Assembly (NCBI GenBank): GCA_036245805.1
Contig: BTRK01000004.1
Span: 34,147,541-34,211,540, forward strand
DNA from: Pristionchus mayeri
Lineage: Eukaryota; Nematoda; Chromadorea; Rhabditida; Neodiplogasteridae
Reading direction: 5' to 3'
DNA length: 64,000 nucleotides
Shown: positions 21,328 to 30,097 of the stretch, one piece after another
How the letters are laid out: each line of letters opens with the position of its first letter
Position numbering within the stretch: the first letter of the stretch is position 1
Notes under the pieces: generated by a model
The model's database searches: none
What the model was told of the DNA's origin: nothing
The model's input: the letters and a program-made list of their open reading frames with translations, nothing else
Program-made: the position numbers and the translations under genes

Positions 21328-22941
21328 ATGAAGCTCATCGTGCTCTTTCTTTCCCTTTTTCTCATTTCCTCATCCTTCCCAGAAATCAGTGAGCTAAGCG
21401 AGTTTTGACTAAAAGGTGGATGAATATTGCTCAGTGAACAGTCTGAATGAGAAATATTCGGGTGTCCGGAAAGTTCGTATAATGCTTCGGAAAAAAGACA
21501 GTTCGCGATCAAATGCAGTGATTGCGCAATCTGTTTGTCAACAATGTATTGCATCATTCTGACGTTGAGTAGTGAGAGGATTTAATCAGTCTCCTAGTTG
21601 CTACATTGATTCTTGTGATGGACTCCCATCTCTACCTCCGAGCAGTTTTACTTCATTACTACCGTCTTAGCCGATCCGTGAAGGAGGCCCACTCTGCCCT
21701 GGCCCAGTCGGAAGGAGCTGACGCCCCCTCCATACCCTTCTGCTATAATTGTTTCTCCCGCTTCAAGAAAGTGGATTTTGGTCTCGATGATCAACCCCGC
21801 TCTGGACGCCCTCCCTCTCTCGATCAGCCTCTCGTTCTCCGCATACTGAAGCGCAAGCCCATGGCCAGTGTGCGTGAGTTGAAGAAGGATACTGGTACTC
21901 CCAGATCAACGGTGTCCGATATTCTCCATCGATCTGGAAAGAAGCCGAAACTCCCACAAGTGATTCCCCATGACCTCTCCCCCGAACAGCTGAAAAATCG
22001 TGTTCAAGTCGGTCGGGAATTACTCCATCGTAGATCCAATCTTCGACGGGTCAATTCCATCATCGCTACAGATGAGAAGTGGATCACGTACGATAACCCT
22101 GTGAGGAGACTGCAATGGGTGGATGCAGATGAGAAGCCCACGCCCGTCCCGAAGAAGGAAGAGCACGGAAAGAAGGAACTCCTCTGCTTCTTCTTATCAG
22201 TGCTCGGTCCCATCTACTGGGAGATCCTCGCCCCTGGCACCAGCATCAATGCCGACCTCTTCTCTGAACAACTGGAAGATGTCGCTATCAGAGTCCCTCC
22301 CAGACTCCTGAACCAGGGCAAAATTCTTCTTCTGATGGACAATGCTCGCCCACATCGAGCGAAGATGACCCAGAAGAAAATGGACGAGCTGAAGATCGAG
22401 AGGATTCCCCATCCACCGTATTCCCCGGATCTCTCCCCATGTGACTACCACTGCTTCCGCTCTCTCTCTGACTTCTGCAAAGGAAAGAAGTTCAAGAATC
22501 GAGATGAAGTTGTGAGGGCTTTCGTGAACTGGGCGGTCTCGAAGAAACCCGCATTCTGGAAGAGAGGAATCGAGACCCTGCCCAATCGCTGGACGGAGGT
22601 AGTGAGAAAGAAGGGGGCATACATTTGTCACTGAGAATTGTAAAGCATTGAATAAAAAATAAAAACAAAAAAATTATACGAACTTTCCGGACACCCCAAT
22701 ATTTATCTCTTGCCAATTTTTAAATCACGAAATAATAAACAATGATTTTAAATATACTCGAAGATGATGTCTTTCAGAGAATAATCCGCATATCATCCGG
22801 GATGATTGTCTGAAGCAATGTGATCCCGATTTCAACTACACGACATGCGTGGCGGGATGCGAAGAGCAATTCAACAAGATGATTGAGAAGAATAGGGGAA
22901 AACGTCTCATTCACTCCCAGTACGATTATGGCATTATTTGA
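21328..22941 (+). CDS. Small secreted Cys-peptide with a mariner inside its intron
   Basis: Exon 1 21328-21388 ends at a good donor (ATCA|GTGAGC), and exon 2 22778-22941 follows TCTTTCAG; joined in phase 1 they give 74 residues. Signal peptide MKLIVLFLSLFLISSS, then CLKQC and CVAGC eight residues apart, EEQFNKM, and a basic tail. Exon 2 is about 93% identical to that of the 42284 paralogue. There exon 1 continues for 32 more codons; here the equivalent stretch has stops but lies inside the intron if the GTGAGC donor is used. The 1389 bp intron holds a complete mariner element. Alternative reading: a pseudogene with a decayed exon 1. Confidence 0.55.
21457..22699 (+). mobile_element. Complete mariner element
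   Basis: TA at 21455-21456 and 22700-22701. Ends are TT(C/G)GGGTGTCCGGAAAG inverted repeats of about 28 bp continuing with TTCGTATAAT. The length of 1243 bp and a single uninterrupted transposase frame are typical of a potentially active mariner. Confidence 0.93.
21618..22634 (+). CDS. Mariner transposase
   Basis: About 338 residues, starting at the first ATG (21618); the usual mariner length is about 345. The N-terminal helix-turn-helix region is followed by the linker string RSGRPPS. The catalytic D,D34D triad is visible: TDEKWI, LLMDNARPHR and SPDLSPCDYH, with 34 residues between the second and third Asp. The protein cuts and pastes the element into TA sites in the nucleus. The frame has no stop or frameshift, and together with matching terminal repeats this suggests recent arrival. 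Base composition is more GC-rich than its surroundings. Confidence 0.93.
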   Translation: MDSHLYLRAVLLHYYRLSRSVKEAHSALAQSEGADAPSIPFCYNCFSRFKKVDFGLDDQPRSGRPPSLDQPLVLRILKRKPMASVRELKKDTGTPRSTVSDILHRSGKKPKLPQVIPHDLSPEQLKNRVQVGRELLHRRSNLRRVNSIIATDEKWITYDNPVRRLQWVDADEKPTPVPKKEEHGKKELLCFFLSVLGPIYWEILAPGTSINADLFSEQLEDVAIRVPPRLLNQGKILLLMDNARPHRAKMTQKKMDELKIERIPHPPYSPDLSPCDYHCFRSLSDFCKGKKFKNRDEVVRAFVNWAVSKKPAFWKRGIETLPNRWTEVVRKKGAYICH

Positions 22942-23000
22942 CAGAAACTTCATTGATAAACTAATTTTCTTGAATGCCGATTAATTGTAACACTAATTAC

Positions 23001-23293
23001 TTAGAATCGAGCCACTACGGGAGGGACAAAGAATCCAGGCAGTTGGTATGACATGTGTACTCCCGTATCGATTGCTTTTATTTCCTGAGCACTACGCTTT
23101 GCTTGCTCGTAAATCACGGATATTGCTTCTTGTTGACGTTCCTATTTGTTGTCCTGAACACGATTTTATAGAACTTGTAACAGAAAAAAGGGTTTGCAAC
23201 CTGTTCAAGCAGCTTGTGATCCTCCTCGTTAACTAACATGAAAATACCTTTCATTGCGGTAATCAAACCAAGCAAGCAATTAGGAGTAGGCAT
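23001..23293 (-). pseudogene. 81-codon gene, copy 1 (nonsense mutation)
   Basis: Minus-strand exons 23293-23201 and 23153-23001 have the same length and phase as the intact copies at 42707 and 47511. Exon 1 reads MPTPNCLLGLITAMKGIF.. and exon 2 ends LPGFFVPPVVARF. The fourth codon of exon 2 is TAG where the 42707 copy has AAG (DNK-stop-ERQQEA). It is tail-to-tail with the Cys-peptide gene, 59 bp apart. The product has no recognised domain or signal peptide. Confidence 0.75.
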
Positions 23294-23401
23294 AAGATAT
23301 TACTAAAACATATAGTCGTGTCAAGAGAAAACGAACGTGCAGATTCGAATATACATGAAACGGTGAAACTACCCGAATGGAAGGTACGAGTAGGTTATGC
23401 G

Positions 23402-23409
23402 TATTTATA
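23402..23409 (-). promoter_or_regulatory. TATA box (TATAAATA) of the 81-codon gene copy 1
   Basis: TATAAATA on the minus strand, about 110 bases before the ATG, is conserved at all four copies (43101, 47913, 60496). Confidence 0.6.
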
Positions 23410-23639
23410 CAACGCTCATACGATGGCAATAAAATGGATCTACTAAATCAACAATCCGATTTTCCCGCTCTCGAACCTGATAGGTATCAGGCAACAAAGA
23501 GAGAGAGGTTCTGTAAAGGGACTTACTAGTAAAATTTAACACAGCAAAAACAAGATTACCGCTGCGACATTTTACATTGGGATTTCGTCTGGTTTGAAAT
23601 AAAGACTTTCGCCAATACATCAAAGGAAATCCATCTGTC

Positions 23640-24115
23640 ATATTTACTTGTTATTCTATCGTCTGGAATCACTTCTATATTGTGTACAGATGAAGGGAAA
23701 CTGGAAAAATAAATATTTTATTTGTACGCATGGAACAGTGGCGATAATTTGAATTGGCCGAATTAATAACACACACAGAATCCGTGAAAATAATGCTTTT
23801 ACTTAAACCAGCCATGAAACGGTGTATCTTCAGTATTATATCTTCAGTATCCAGAGGCTCCACCATCCTATGTACAATTACTGAAAAATTTACTGTTCCA
23901 GTTAATGCCCCCCCCCCCCCACCAAGAACAGTTCAGCCTCCAGCTCTCTTCGTCTCTCCTCAAAGTCACCAGTAGCAGGGTCAGCTGCGACAGAGACCAC
24001 AGGAACAAACGAAGAAGAACTCGAGGAAAGGCCAGAGAGATTGGACTGCAACCACAACAGCATTCATCAAATCATCCGTGTTAGAGAGGGTGTGAAAGGA
24101 TGCAAGGATACTCAT
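23640..24115 (-). pseudogene. RING-TM gene remnant (3' half only)
   Basis: Aligns by eye with the 3' parts of the RING-TM copies at 48178 and 60763: the same GTCTGGAATCACTTCT/ATTCTG start, the ACAATTTGAATTG segment, and an exon-like stretch around 23925-24075. The cysteine-rich RING exons are missing. It contains a run of 13 C at 23907-23919. No coding frame survives. Confidence 0.55.
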
Positions 24116-24621
24116 AAGGGCGTTGCGTCCTACTCATTCGCTTGGATTTAGAAATGTAATAATTTTGGTAAATCAATGTTCGCTATCACAATCAATACAA
24201 TGAGCCATAGGATCTACAGAACGCGAACGAAATTTTAGGACAAATTTTAAAACATATCCGTAGCCTCGGGACCCGTCGGATAATCACCATTACCCAGAGG
24301 CAACTGATCCACTTCGCTCGCAGATTCACGAACCTTTCACAAAGTTTCCAGCAGAATTTGGAAATATAACGTCCTAGGATAAAATTACGTATCGACCACT
24401 TAGATGTGACTGGGTCTAAGGTCTCTTCCTGACATCCGATGAATTTGAATAGCAAAACACAATTCAGTTTATTTTAGTTTTCTTAAACTGATCTCTAATA
24501 GTATGCTGATTACAATCAGTTTCTCATGATCTATTTATTTTACATTATTTACATAACCTCATCAACGAAATCTGATCAGTATGGCTATCTATACGCCCTC
24601 TCGATTTCACTATCATAATCA
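24116..24621. other. Promoter region of galectin 1
   Basis: AT-rich spacer. The segment from about 24520 (TTTACATTATTTACATAAC..TATACGCCCTCTC) is closely matched by 62180-62265 before galectin 2, so it is probably the conserved promoter. Confidence 0.5.
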
Positions 24622-26378
24622 ATGGCTGAGCAATTCAACCTCGTGAGTTCCACCCATAGGCTACAGTACTCTCAATCCTGACCTCTCAGGCAATTCCCGC
24701 CAACATCCCCATCAGCGGATTCGGTCGTGGTCGTCGAATCAGAATCGTTGGAGTCCCAGATGGCAATGCCGATCGCTTCACTGTCAATCTGAAGACTCCT
24801 TCTGATATCGTATTCCACTTCGACGCCCGCTTCGCCGTGAGTTGATTCTGGTTTCGACTGAAATTGCTCTATTCACTATTTGTGTTTTCTAATATTTGTC
24901 GAGAGAGAACACCAAATGAAGAGAGGAATTTCCTGAGGTCCCTAAATTAATATTTCATTAGTTCACTATACAATCATAATCGATACAGGAGCGTTCCATC
25001 TCACTCAACAACACCCGCTATTCGGCATGGCAGAACGAGGAGAGGTACTGTGGGATAAATCTATCGATCTATCGATCCATTTATCAGGTTGGTGCAAAAG
25101 TCTTGCGGTTTTTTGTGTTCGTAATTTGAACTATCATAATTCCCTTGTCCCAAATCACAATGACTAACAAACATAGCAGTGTTTAGAGGTATGCTTGTAC
25201 TTTACATACACACATTTCAATCAATCCCATATCGTGATCAACGCGATAAATTATGATAAACCAAATGTCAATTGATGCTCAAAAGTTTGCATTAAATGTA
25301 TTTTAATGGTTGGCAAAATTCACGAAAACTGCCCATACTGATATCTGCGAAGTATCACGTATACCCTTTCAGAAACTATATTTCAACTGTGTATCGATTA
25401 AGTTTGGACCGAATTACATGCTATTGAAAATATACTGACGACGATGGCTACATGAAACTTTATCGGATTTTTTGCATCGAAGACCAAGCATACCGGCTTC
25501 ACTATGAGTGCGCTATATTCACCCACCAAAAGGCTTTATTCTCAGAAAAAAATATTGGAGCCTGCACCTTTCTCGTTTCAGAAAATTTGAATTTCTCGCT
25601 TTTCAAAAATATGCAAAATCAACATAAAAATGCAATATGTTGTCATTTACAGATCAATTCATTTCTCAAAAGGATGTAAGTTCCATCATCCATGAGAAAA
25701 AGTATGTATAGGGTAAAGATGGGAGCTTCATATAACCACCAGGAATTGAGCATTCATGCTTCAGAGGAAACATAATATTGAGAAATTTGTCGTTTTTGAT
25801 GGATACATTTTCGCAATGTTAACTTTGTCCTGCTCTCGCCTCTCCGATTGGGCAATGCTGATAGGGTGCGCATATGAAAGAGCATGCAAGGCCTCATTAG
25901 TAATTAACATACGTAAGGTCATCGGTCAAACTGAAAGGAAGACGGAATTGAAAATATCAAAAAAACGCAAGACTTTTGCACCAACCTAACAGTTACGGCG
26001 ACTTTCCCTTCTATCACGGTCGGATCTTCACTCTTGAATTCATCGCTGTCGGGGGAGAAATCCATATGAGAAAGAATATCGATCCACTAAATCATATAGA
26101 ACTAGCCCGATTGTAAGTTGGTTTCACAATCAATCGTTTCGAAACTTTTTGACGCGCGGTCTCTTTCTCTCTCTCCCCCCGCGTTTCGTAATTGTTTCGC
26201 AATCCGAACAAACACGAACACACTGTGCTTATAGATTTTATGATTTTGCAACCCTTTTCAGGTTCTCCACAATGGTCGATTCATGATTCGCTTCGCGGAG
26301 AGAGACGACCCTCTCAACATCAAAACTGTGAGCATCGAAGGAAATATGCACGTCCATTCCGTTCACATCACCAATTAA
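24622..26378 (+). CDS. Galectin 1 (possibly disrupted at its 3' end)
   Basis: Exons 24622-24642, 24690-24836, 24989-25044, then from 25993. The encoded single galectin (Gal-bind lectin) domain shows VNLKT, the beta-galactoside-binding FHFDARF (consensus HFNPR, with D for N) and NNTRYSAWQNEE (consensus N..W..E). The next exon encodes PFYHGRIFTLEF. In galectin 2 that exon continues uninterrupted to NGRFMIRF; here about 140 bp are inserted after IELAR, with a GTAAGT donor at 26113 and TTTTCAG at 26271. Splicing those gives a phase mismatch, so either another site is used or the gene is frameshifted. The third intron contains a 0.9 kb mariner-type element. Stop at 26376-26378. Confidence 0.65.
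25084..25989. mobile_element. Non-autonomous mariner-type element with Hsmar-like ends
   Basis: Left end TCAGGTTGGTGCAAAAGTC after TA (25082-25083); right end GACTTTTGCACCAACCTAA. GGTTGGTGCAAAAGT is the well-known terminus of cecropia-type mariners (e.g. Hsmar1). No recognisable transposase, so a non-autonomous or gutted copy. The expected TA on the right is absent: the element runs directly into CAG, the splice acceptor of galectin 1 exon 4. Confidence 0.8.
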
Positions 26379-26588
26379 CATAGTCGAAGCGGTTCGGAAT
26401 ATTGGGATAAAGATTTGTATGATTTCCGCTTGACGATGAGGTGTTCTGGAAATGGTCTGTTATATGCCCATTTCAGCCTGCATACCAGATATCAGGTTTA
26501 CGCACGTTGTATCATTCATATCGATCAAGAAGTGTTTGATTGAAAACTTCCCTGCTTTTCAACACGAGGAATTTCGGTATTGAAATAT

Positions 26589-27313
26589 TGTAAAGGGAAA
26601 CCCATTCCTAGCCAGAATCGATTATTTCGTTCCCAAATTCTGTGAATAATTATTTAGAATAATTAGTTTAATTAAATATCGTATTTAAATAATTTAAATA
26701 TAAACAATCAATAGTTATTACCGTAATCTCCCCATTTGAATTCCCACCGTGGTTGACACGCAGCCAAATCTGACCTCTTGACATTTTCGAATTCCCCAAA
26801 ATCTTCTCTTCGATTTTTGTACGTTTTTTCCCGTTACGTTCGTCGTTCCTGTTGTTTGTTACGATAATAATAATTATAATTCAACCCCCTCGCATTATTT
26901 GAGTTCGTAAGAGAGTGTGAGAGAGTTTGTGGGGGATTCTTCTCCACTTATCGTCGTTCGGCAGTCGTCTTGTTCCTTTCGCGTCTTTTCCATTCTTGTG
27001 TCTTCTCTTTCCTTTTCTACTCGTCTTGTGACCAGAGAAATCCAGAAGGGAATCTCTGGAAGTCGTGAAATCCAGAAGGGAATCACGCACGGAAAATCCA
27101 GAAGGGAATTCCGTTAAGACGGTCTAGTGTAGACTGGTGACGTTTACCTCGCTTGTTGCGGGCAGCATTTCATTGGGTCGGCGGAAGCCTATGCCCGATT
27201 GGGGAATTGCTGTTCATAACTTGTGAAGTTTACAAGTTCTGCTGGTGATCTGCCTTGCTAGTTTCTTGAGTTTTCTAACTCTGGGAAGATTCTAAGAAGT
27301 GCCTATCGCTGCA
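26589..27313 (+). repeat. 5' LTR
   Basis: Starts TGTAAAGGGAAACCC, ends CTATCGCTGCA. It contains three copies of AAATCCAGAAGGGAAT(C/T) close together at about 27038-27110, also present in the 3' LTR. Confidence 0.95.
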
Positions 27314-27331
27314 TGGGGGCCAAGCCAAGTT
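27314..27331 (+). other. Primer-binding site candidate
   Basis: TGGGGGCCAAGCCAAGTT directly abuts the 5' LTR and starts with TGG, the complement of a tRNA CCA end. I cannot assign the tRNA without a search. Confidence 0.6.
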
Positions 27332-27496
27332 CGAAGAGAGGATATTGATTGATAGATTCGCGAGGATTATCGATTTTCGAGTGTCGCGTTGCGTGTTCGC
27401 GTCGCGGTCGAGAAGTGTGATTGGAAAAAACGAGCTCGTTTTTCTCGATTTACGTGTTGCGTCGCGTCAGTGATCAAGTAAAACGTGTGTTGCAGA

Positions 27497-30097
27497 ATGG
27501 CCGATGCTCAGCCCGCAATTGTGGAGGATCTTCATGAAGAGCCCGCTATTGTGGGGGATCAACATGAAGAGAATGGAGTGGGGGAGGAAACAGTGAAGAA
27601 TGGAATCGCTGCCCTCAACATTCTGGACGCCCCTCTTGTGGAGGATCCTAAGAACGGTCAGTCTGGATTGAATGCGGAACTGGGAGGAAATGATTCGAGT
27701 GTTCAACAGAATGGAATCCCGAGTGTTCAGCAGAGAGAAACTGGTGTTGATGATGGAAATCAGTTTAGTTCTGGCCTAGAGCAGTTGAATGGTGATAATG
27801 CGGAGATTGCTAGAAATAGTGCGGCAGTTGCCAAGGTGAATATGAAGAGAGGTGTTGCAGGAGCCATGGAAGTCGATGATGCCGACGAGAGCATCGATGT
27901 CGTTGGCCTCTCCGACCAAGAAAGAGAACGGATGGCAGCTCTCTTCTCGGCAAGGACGCTAGATGTGACCGCTGCTGAGAGGGTTGGTCCAGTTACTAGA
28001 TTGAAACTGAGCACTCTAGAAAAGAGCAAAAAACCTCGAGATGCTGTGACAAGAATAGGAATCAGAGTAGAGAATCTGGAAGAGGCGGTAATGAAAAGAG
28101 AGGAGGATATTAATGGCGGAAAAAAGGGAAAAGCGGAATTAGAGAAGTTGTTCACCCCTTTCAAGAGCAAAGTAAAGTCAGACCTTGAGCATGTAGATAC
28201 CGTTCTGATTTGTTATGCTACTATGAAGGCTCAGTGTGAGGACGTGAAAGCTACTCTTGAGGAAGAGAGAGAGAAAATGAAAGAGTTGATGGAGGAAAGG
28301 GAGCAGTCTGATGCTTTGGAGAGTAGCCTTGCTGAAGAGAGAAAGACAGTGAGAGAGCTTACGGAAGCGCAAGATAGGGCGTTGGATGGAACAGAATTCT
28401 CGTCTTTGGATGAACTGCGTGCACAATATGAGCATTTAGCTGCGTTGGCATGTAGTGAGAAAGAATCTGTGGAGGATCGCTCGGAGGATAGTGATGACGA
28501 TGACGATGGTAGTCTAGATATGGATCTAGAGTTGAAGAGAGTAGTTAATGAACAGCTGGAAAGAGTGGGACATAAAACTCTCGTAGGAAGTTCGAATGAA
28601 ATACTCCGATTGAGAGCTCGAGAAGCTGACCAGAAAAGAGTGATCGACATTGTGATGGATGCTTACCAGACAAATACGGTTGACAGTCTAATCGAAGCTG
28701 TTCAGGCTGCGTCAATAGAGAAAGACCAGTTGCTAGCCGAGAATGCTCGCCTGAACGACGACATAAGCTACACTCTCCACTGCTACAGCAAGGAGAACAT
28801 CCAGATCGTTCGGGAGAACAAGAAGCTGAGGAGAGAGAAGGGTGAGGAAGCAATAAGTGAGTGCCGGTTGAATTCCTGTAATAAGGAAACGCGTCTGTTG
28901 AATAGGAGTTTCATTGAGCAGAGTGAAATGATGAATGAGAGCCCTGTGGTTCAGAAGCAACCAGAGCTGAGGACAAGAAGCTCTCAACAAGAGCCGTCCT
29001 CGCAGCTGGATTCAGAGGCACTGATGTGGAGGATATCAGACAGTGGAAAAAAGCCCAGTCGGACGAGGACTACCGGTCAGTTCCATAGTGAAGCGGTGTA
29101 CGAAGGAGTTGATCAGAGTGCGGCTGAGCCTGCGCAATTTTCTTTTCCGAAAATGAGAGTGGATGTGGAAAGTGGTGCGCGCTCGGAAAATACACGGTCA
29201 CCAGTGCTAGTGAATGTCTCTGATCTACCGCCGATGGCTAAGTGGAATGGTTCCTTGGATAGGTGGAAGGAGTTTCGAGATGCGTTCCTTCTGAGATTTG
29301 AAGCGAAGGGAGATCATACTGCAAAGAGGATACTGCCAGAGTGGCTGGAGGGGAAAGCGCGAATAGAATACAGGGCCCTTCCCGATGAGTTCAGTGGAGA
29401 TGACAAGTCTGTCAATGATTGTTTGGAGTGGATACGGGATAGGTGCTCTGGTGGGAAGATGTTCGAGAGGCTTGATCTAGACCGCAAATTGAGAATTCTG
29501 GCTGTGAATGGAAAGAGAGTTGATGTGGTGACAGATGAGTTGGAGTATCTGATTTCAAAGTTGCATCCAGGTGATTTGTCGAAGCAGGAGGAAGAGAAAC
29601 AAGTGCAGTTGCTTCACTTGTATCAGAGTTCGAAGGAGTACATCGAATTGCTCAAGCTCTCTAGACAGAGAAAGTCGTACAGTGATATGAAGGAACACCT
29701 GCGCACTGTAGAATACGTTGAGAGAATGGAGAAGAATAACAGAGATGCACCTCAAGGGAATGCTCGTCAAGGCAATGGGCACAGATTTTCGAATGGAACT
29801 AGTGGTGGTTTCGGAGGTAATAGAAATAGGCAGACGTGTGATAGTTGTGGTGGTATCGGACACTGGAAAGGCAACTGTGGTACGGTAGCTGCGCAGAAGG
29901 GAGATGAGGGATTCAGACATGTTGGCAAGAGATGCCGCATCTGTGGGGGATCTGGACACATGAAGTACTTGTGTACAAAATCCAGACTCAGTGAAGAGGC
30001 AGTGGGATGGAGGTGCAAGGGGACAAGGAGATTCTCAGATGATGAATGCACCCCGACCCCCACCCAATCAGAATACGGTGCCGAATACTGGTGGTGA
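27497..30097 (+). CDS. Gag of the Ty3/gypsy element
   Basis: 866 residues from ATG 27497, which lies one base after a splice-acceptor-like GTTGCAG. The N-terminal half is acidic with strong coiled-coil heptads (Glu/Lys/Arg/Leu-rich, about residues 190-460). The middle, from about residue 570, resembles a capsid region (WNGSLDRWKEFRDAF..). Two CCHC zinc knuckles lie near the end: CDSCGGIGHWKGNC and CRICGGSGHMKYLC. Role: particle assembly and RNA binding. Much longer than a typical gag (about 300-500). It overlaps pol by about 107 bases, pol being in the +1 frame. Confidence 0.9.
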   Translation: MADAQPAIVEDLHEEPAIVGDQHEENGVGEETVKNGIAALNILDAPLVEDPKNGQSGLNAELGGNDSSVQQNGIPSVQQRETGVDDGNQFSSGLEQLNGDNAEIARNSAAVAKVNMKRGVAGAMEVDDADESIDVVGLSDQERERMAALFSARTLDVTAAERVGPVTRLKLSTLEKSKKPRDAVTRIGIRVENLEEAVMKREEDINGGKKGKAELEKLFTPFKSKVKSDLEHVDTVLICYATMKAQCEDVKATLEEEREKMKELMEEREQSDALESSLAEERKTVRELTEAQDRALDGTEFSSLDELRAQYEHLAALACSEKESVEDRSEDSDDDDDGSLDMDLELKRVVNEQLERVGHKTLVGSSNEILRLRAREADQKRVIDIVMDAYQTNTVDSLIEAVQAASIEKDQLLAENARLNDDISYTLHCYSKENIQIVRENKKLRREKGEEAISECRLNSCNKETRLLNRSFIEQSEMMNESPVVQKQPELRTRSSQQEPSSQLDSEALMWRISDSGKKPSRTRTTGQFHSEAVYEGVDQSAAEPAQFSFPKMRVDVESGARSENTRSPVLVNVSDLPPMAKWNGSLDRWKEFRDAFLLRFEAKGDHTAKRILPEWLEGKARIEYRALPDEFSGDDKSVNDCLEWIRDRCSGGKMFERLDLDRKLRILAVNGKRVDVVTDELEYLISKLHPGDLSKQEEEKQVQLLHLYQSSKEYIELLKLSRQRKSYSDMKEHLRTVEYVERMEKNNRDAPQGNARQGNGHRFSNGTSGGFGGNRNRQTCDSCGGIGHWKGNCGTVAAQKGDEGFRHVGKRCRICGGSGHMKYLCTKSRLSEEAVGWRCKGTRRFSDDECTPTPTQSEYGAEYWW

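Noticed and set aside
25452..25679. ORF inside the mariner-type element in the galectin 1 intron
   Set aside because: No D,D34D or helix-turn-helix motif could be found, so it is not called a transposase.
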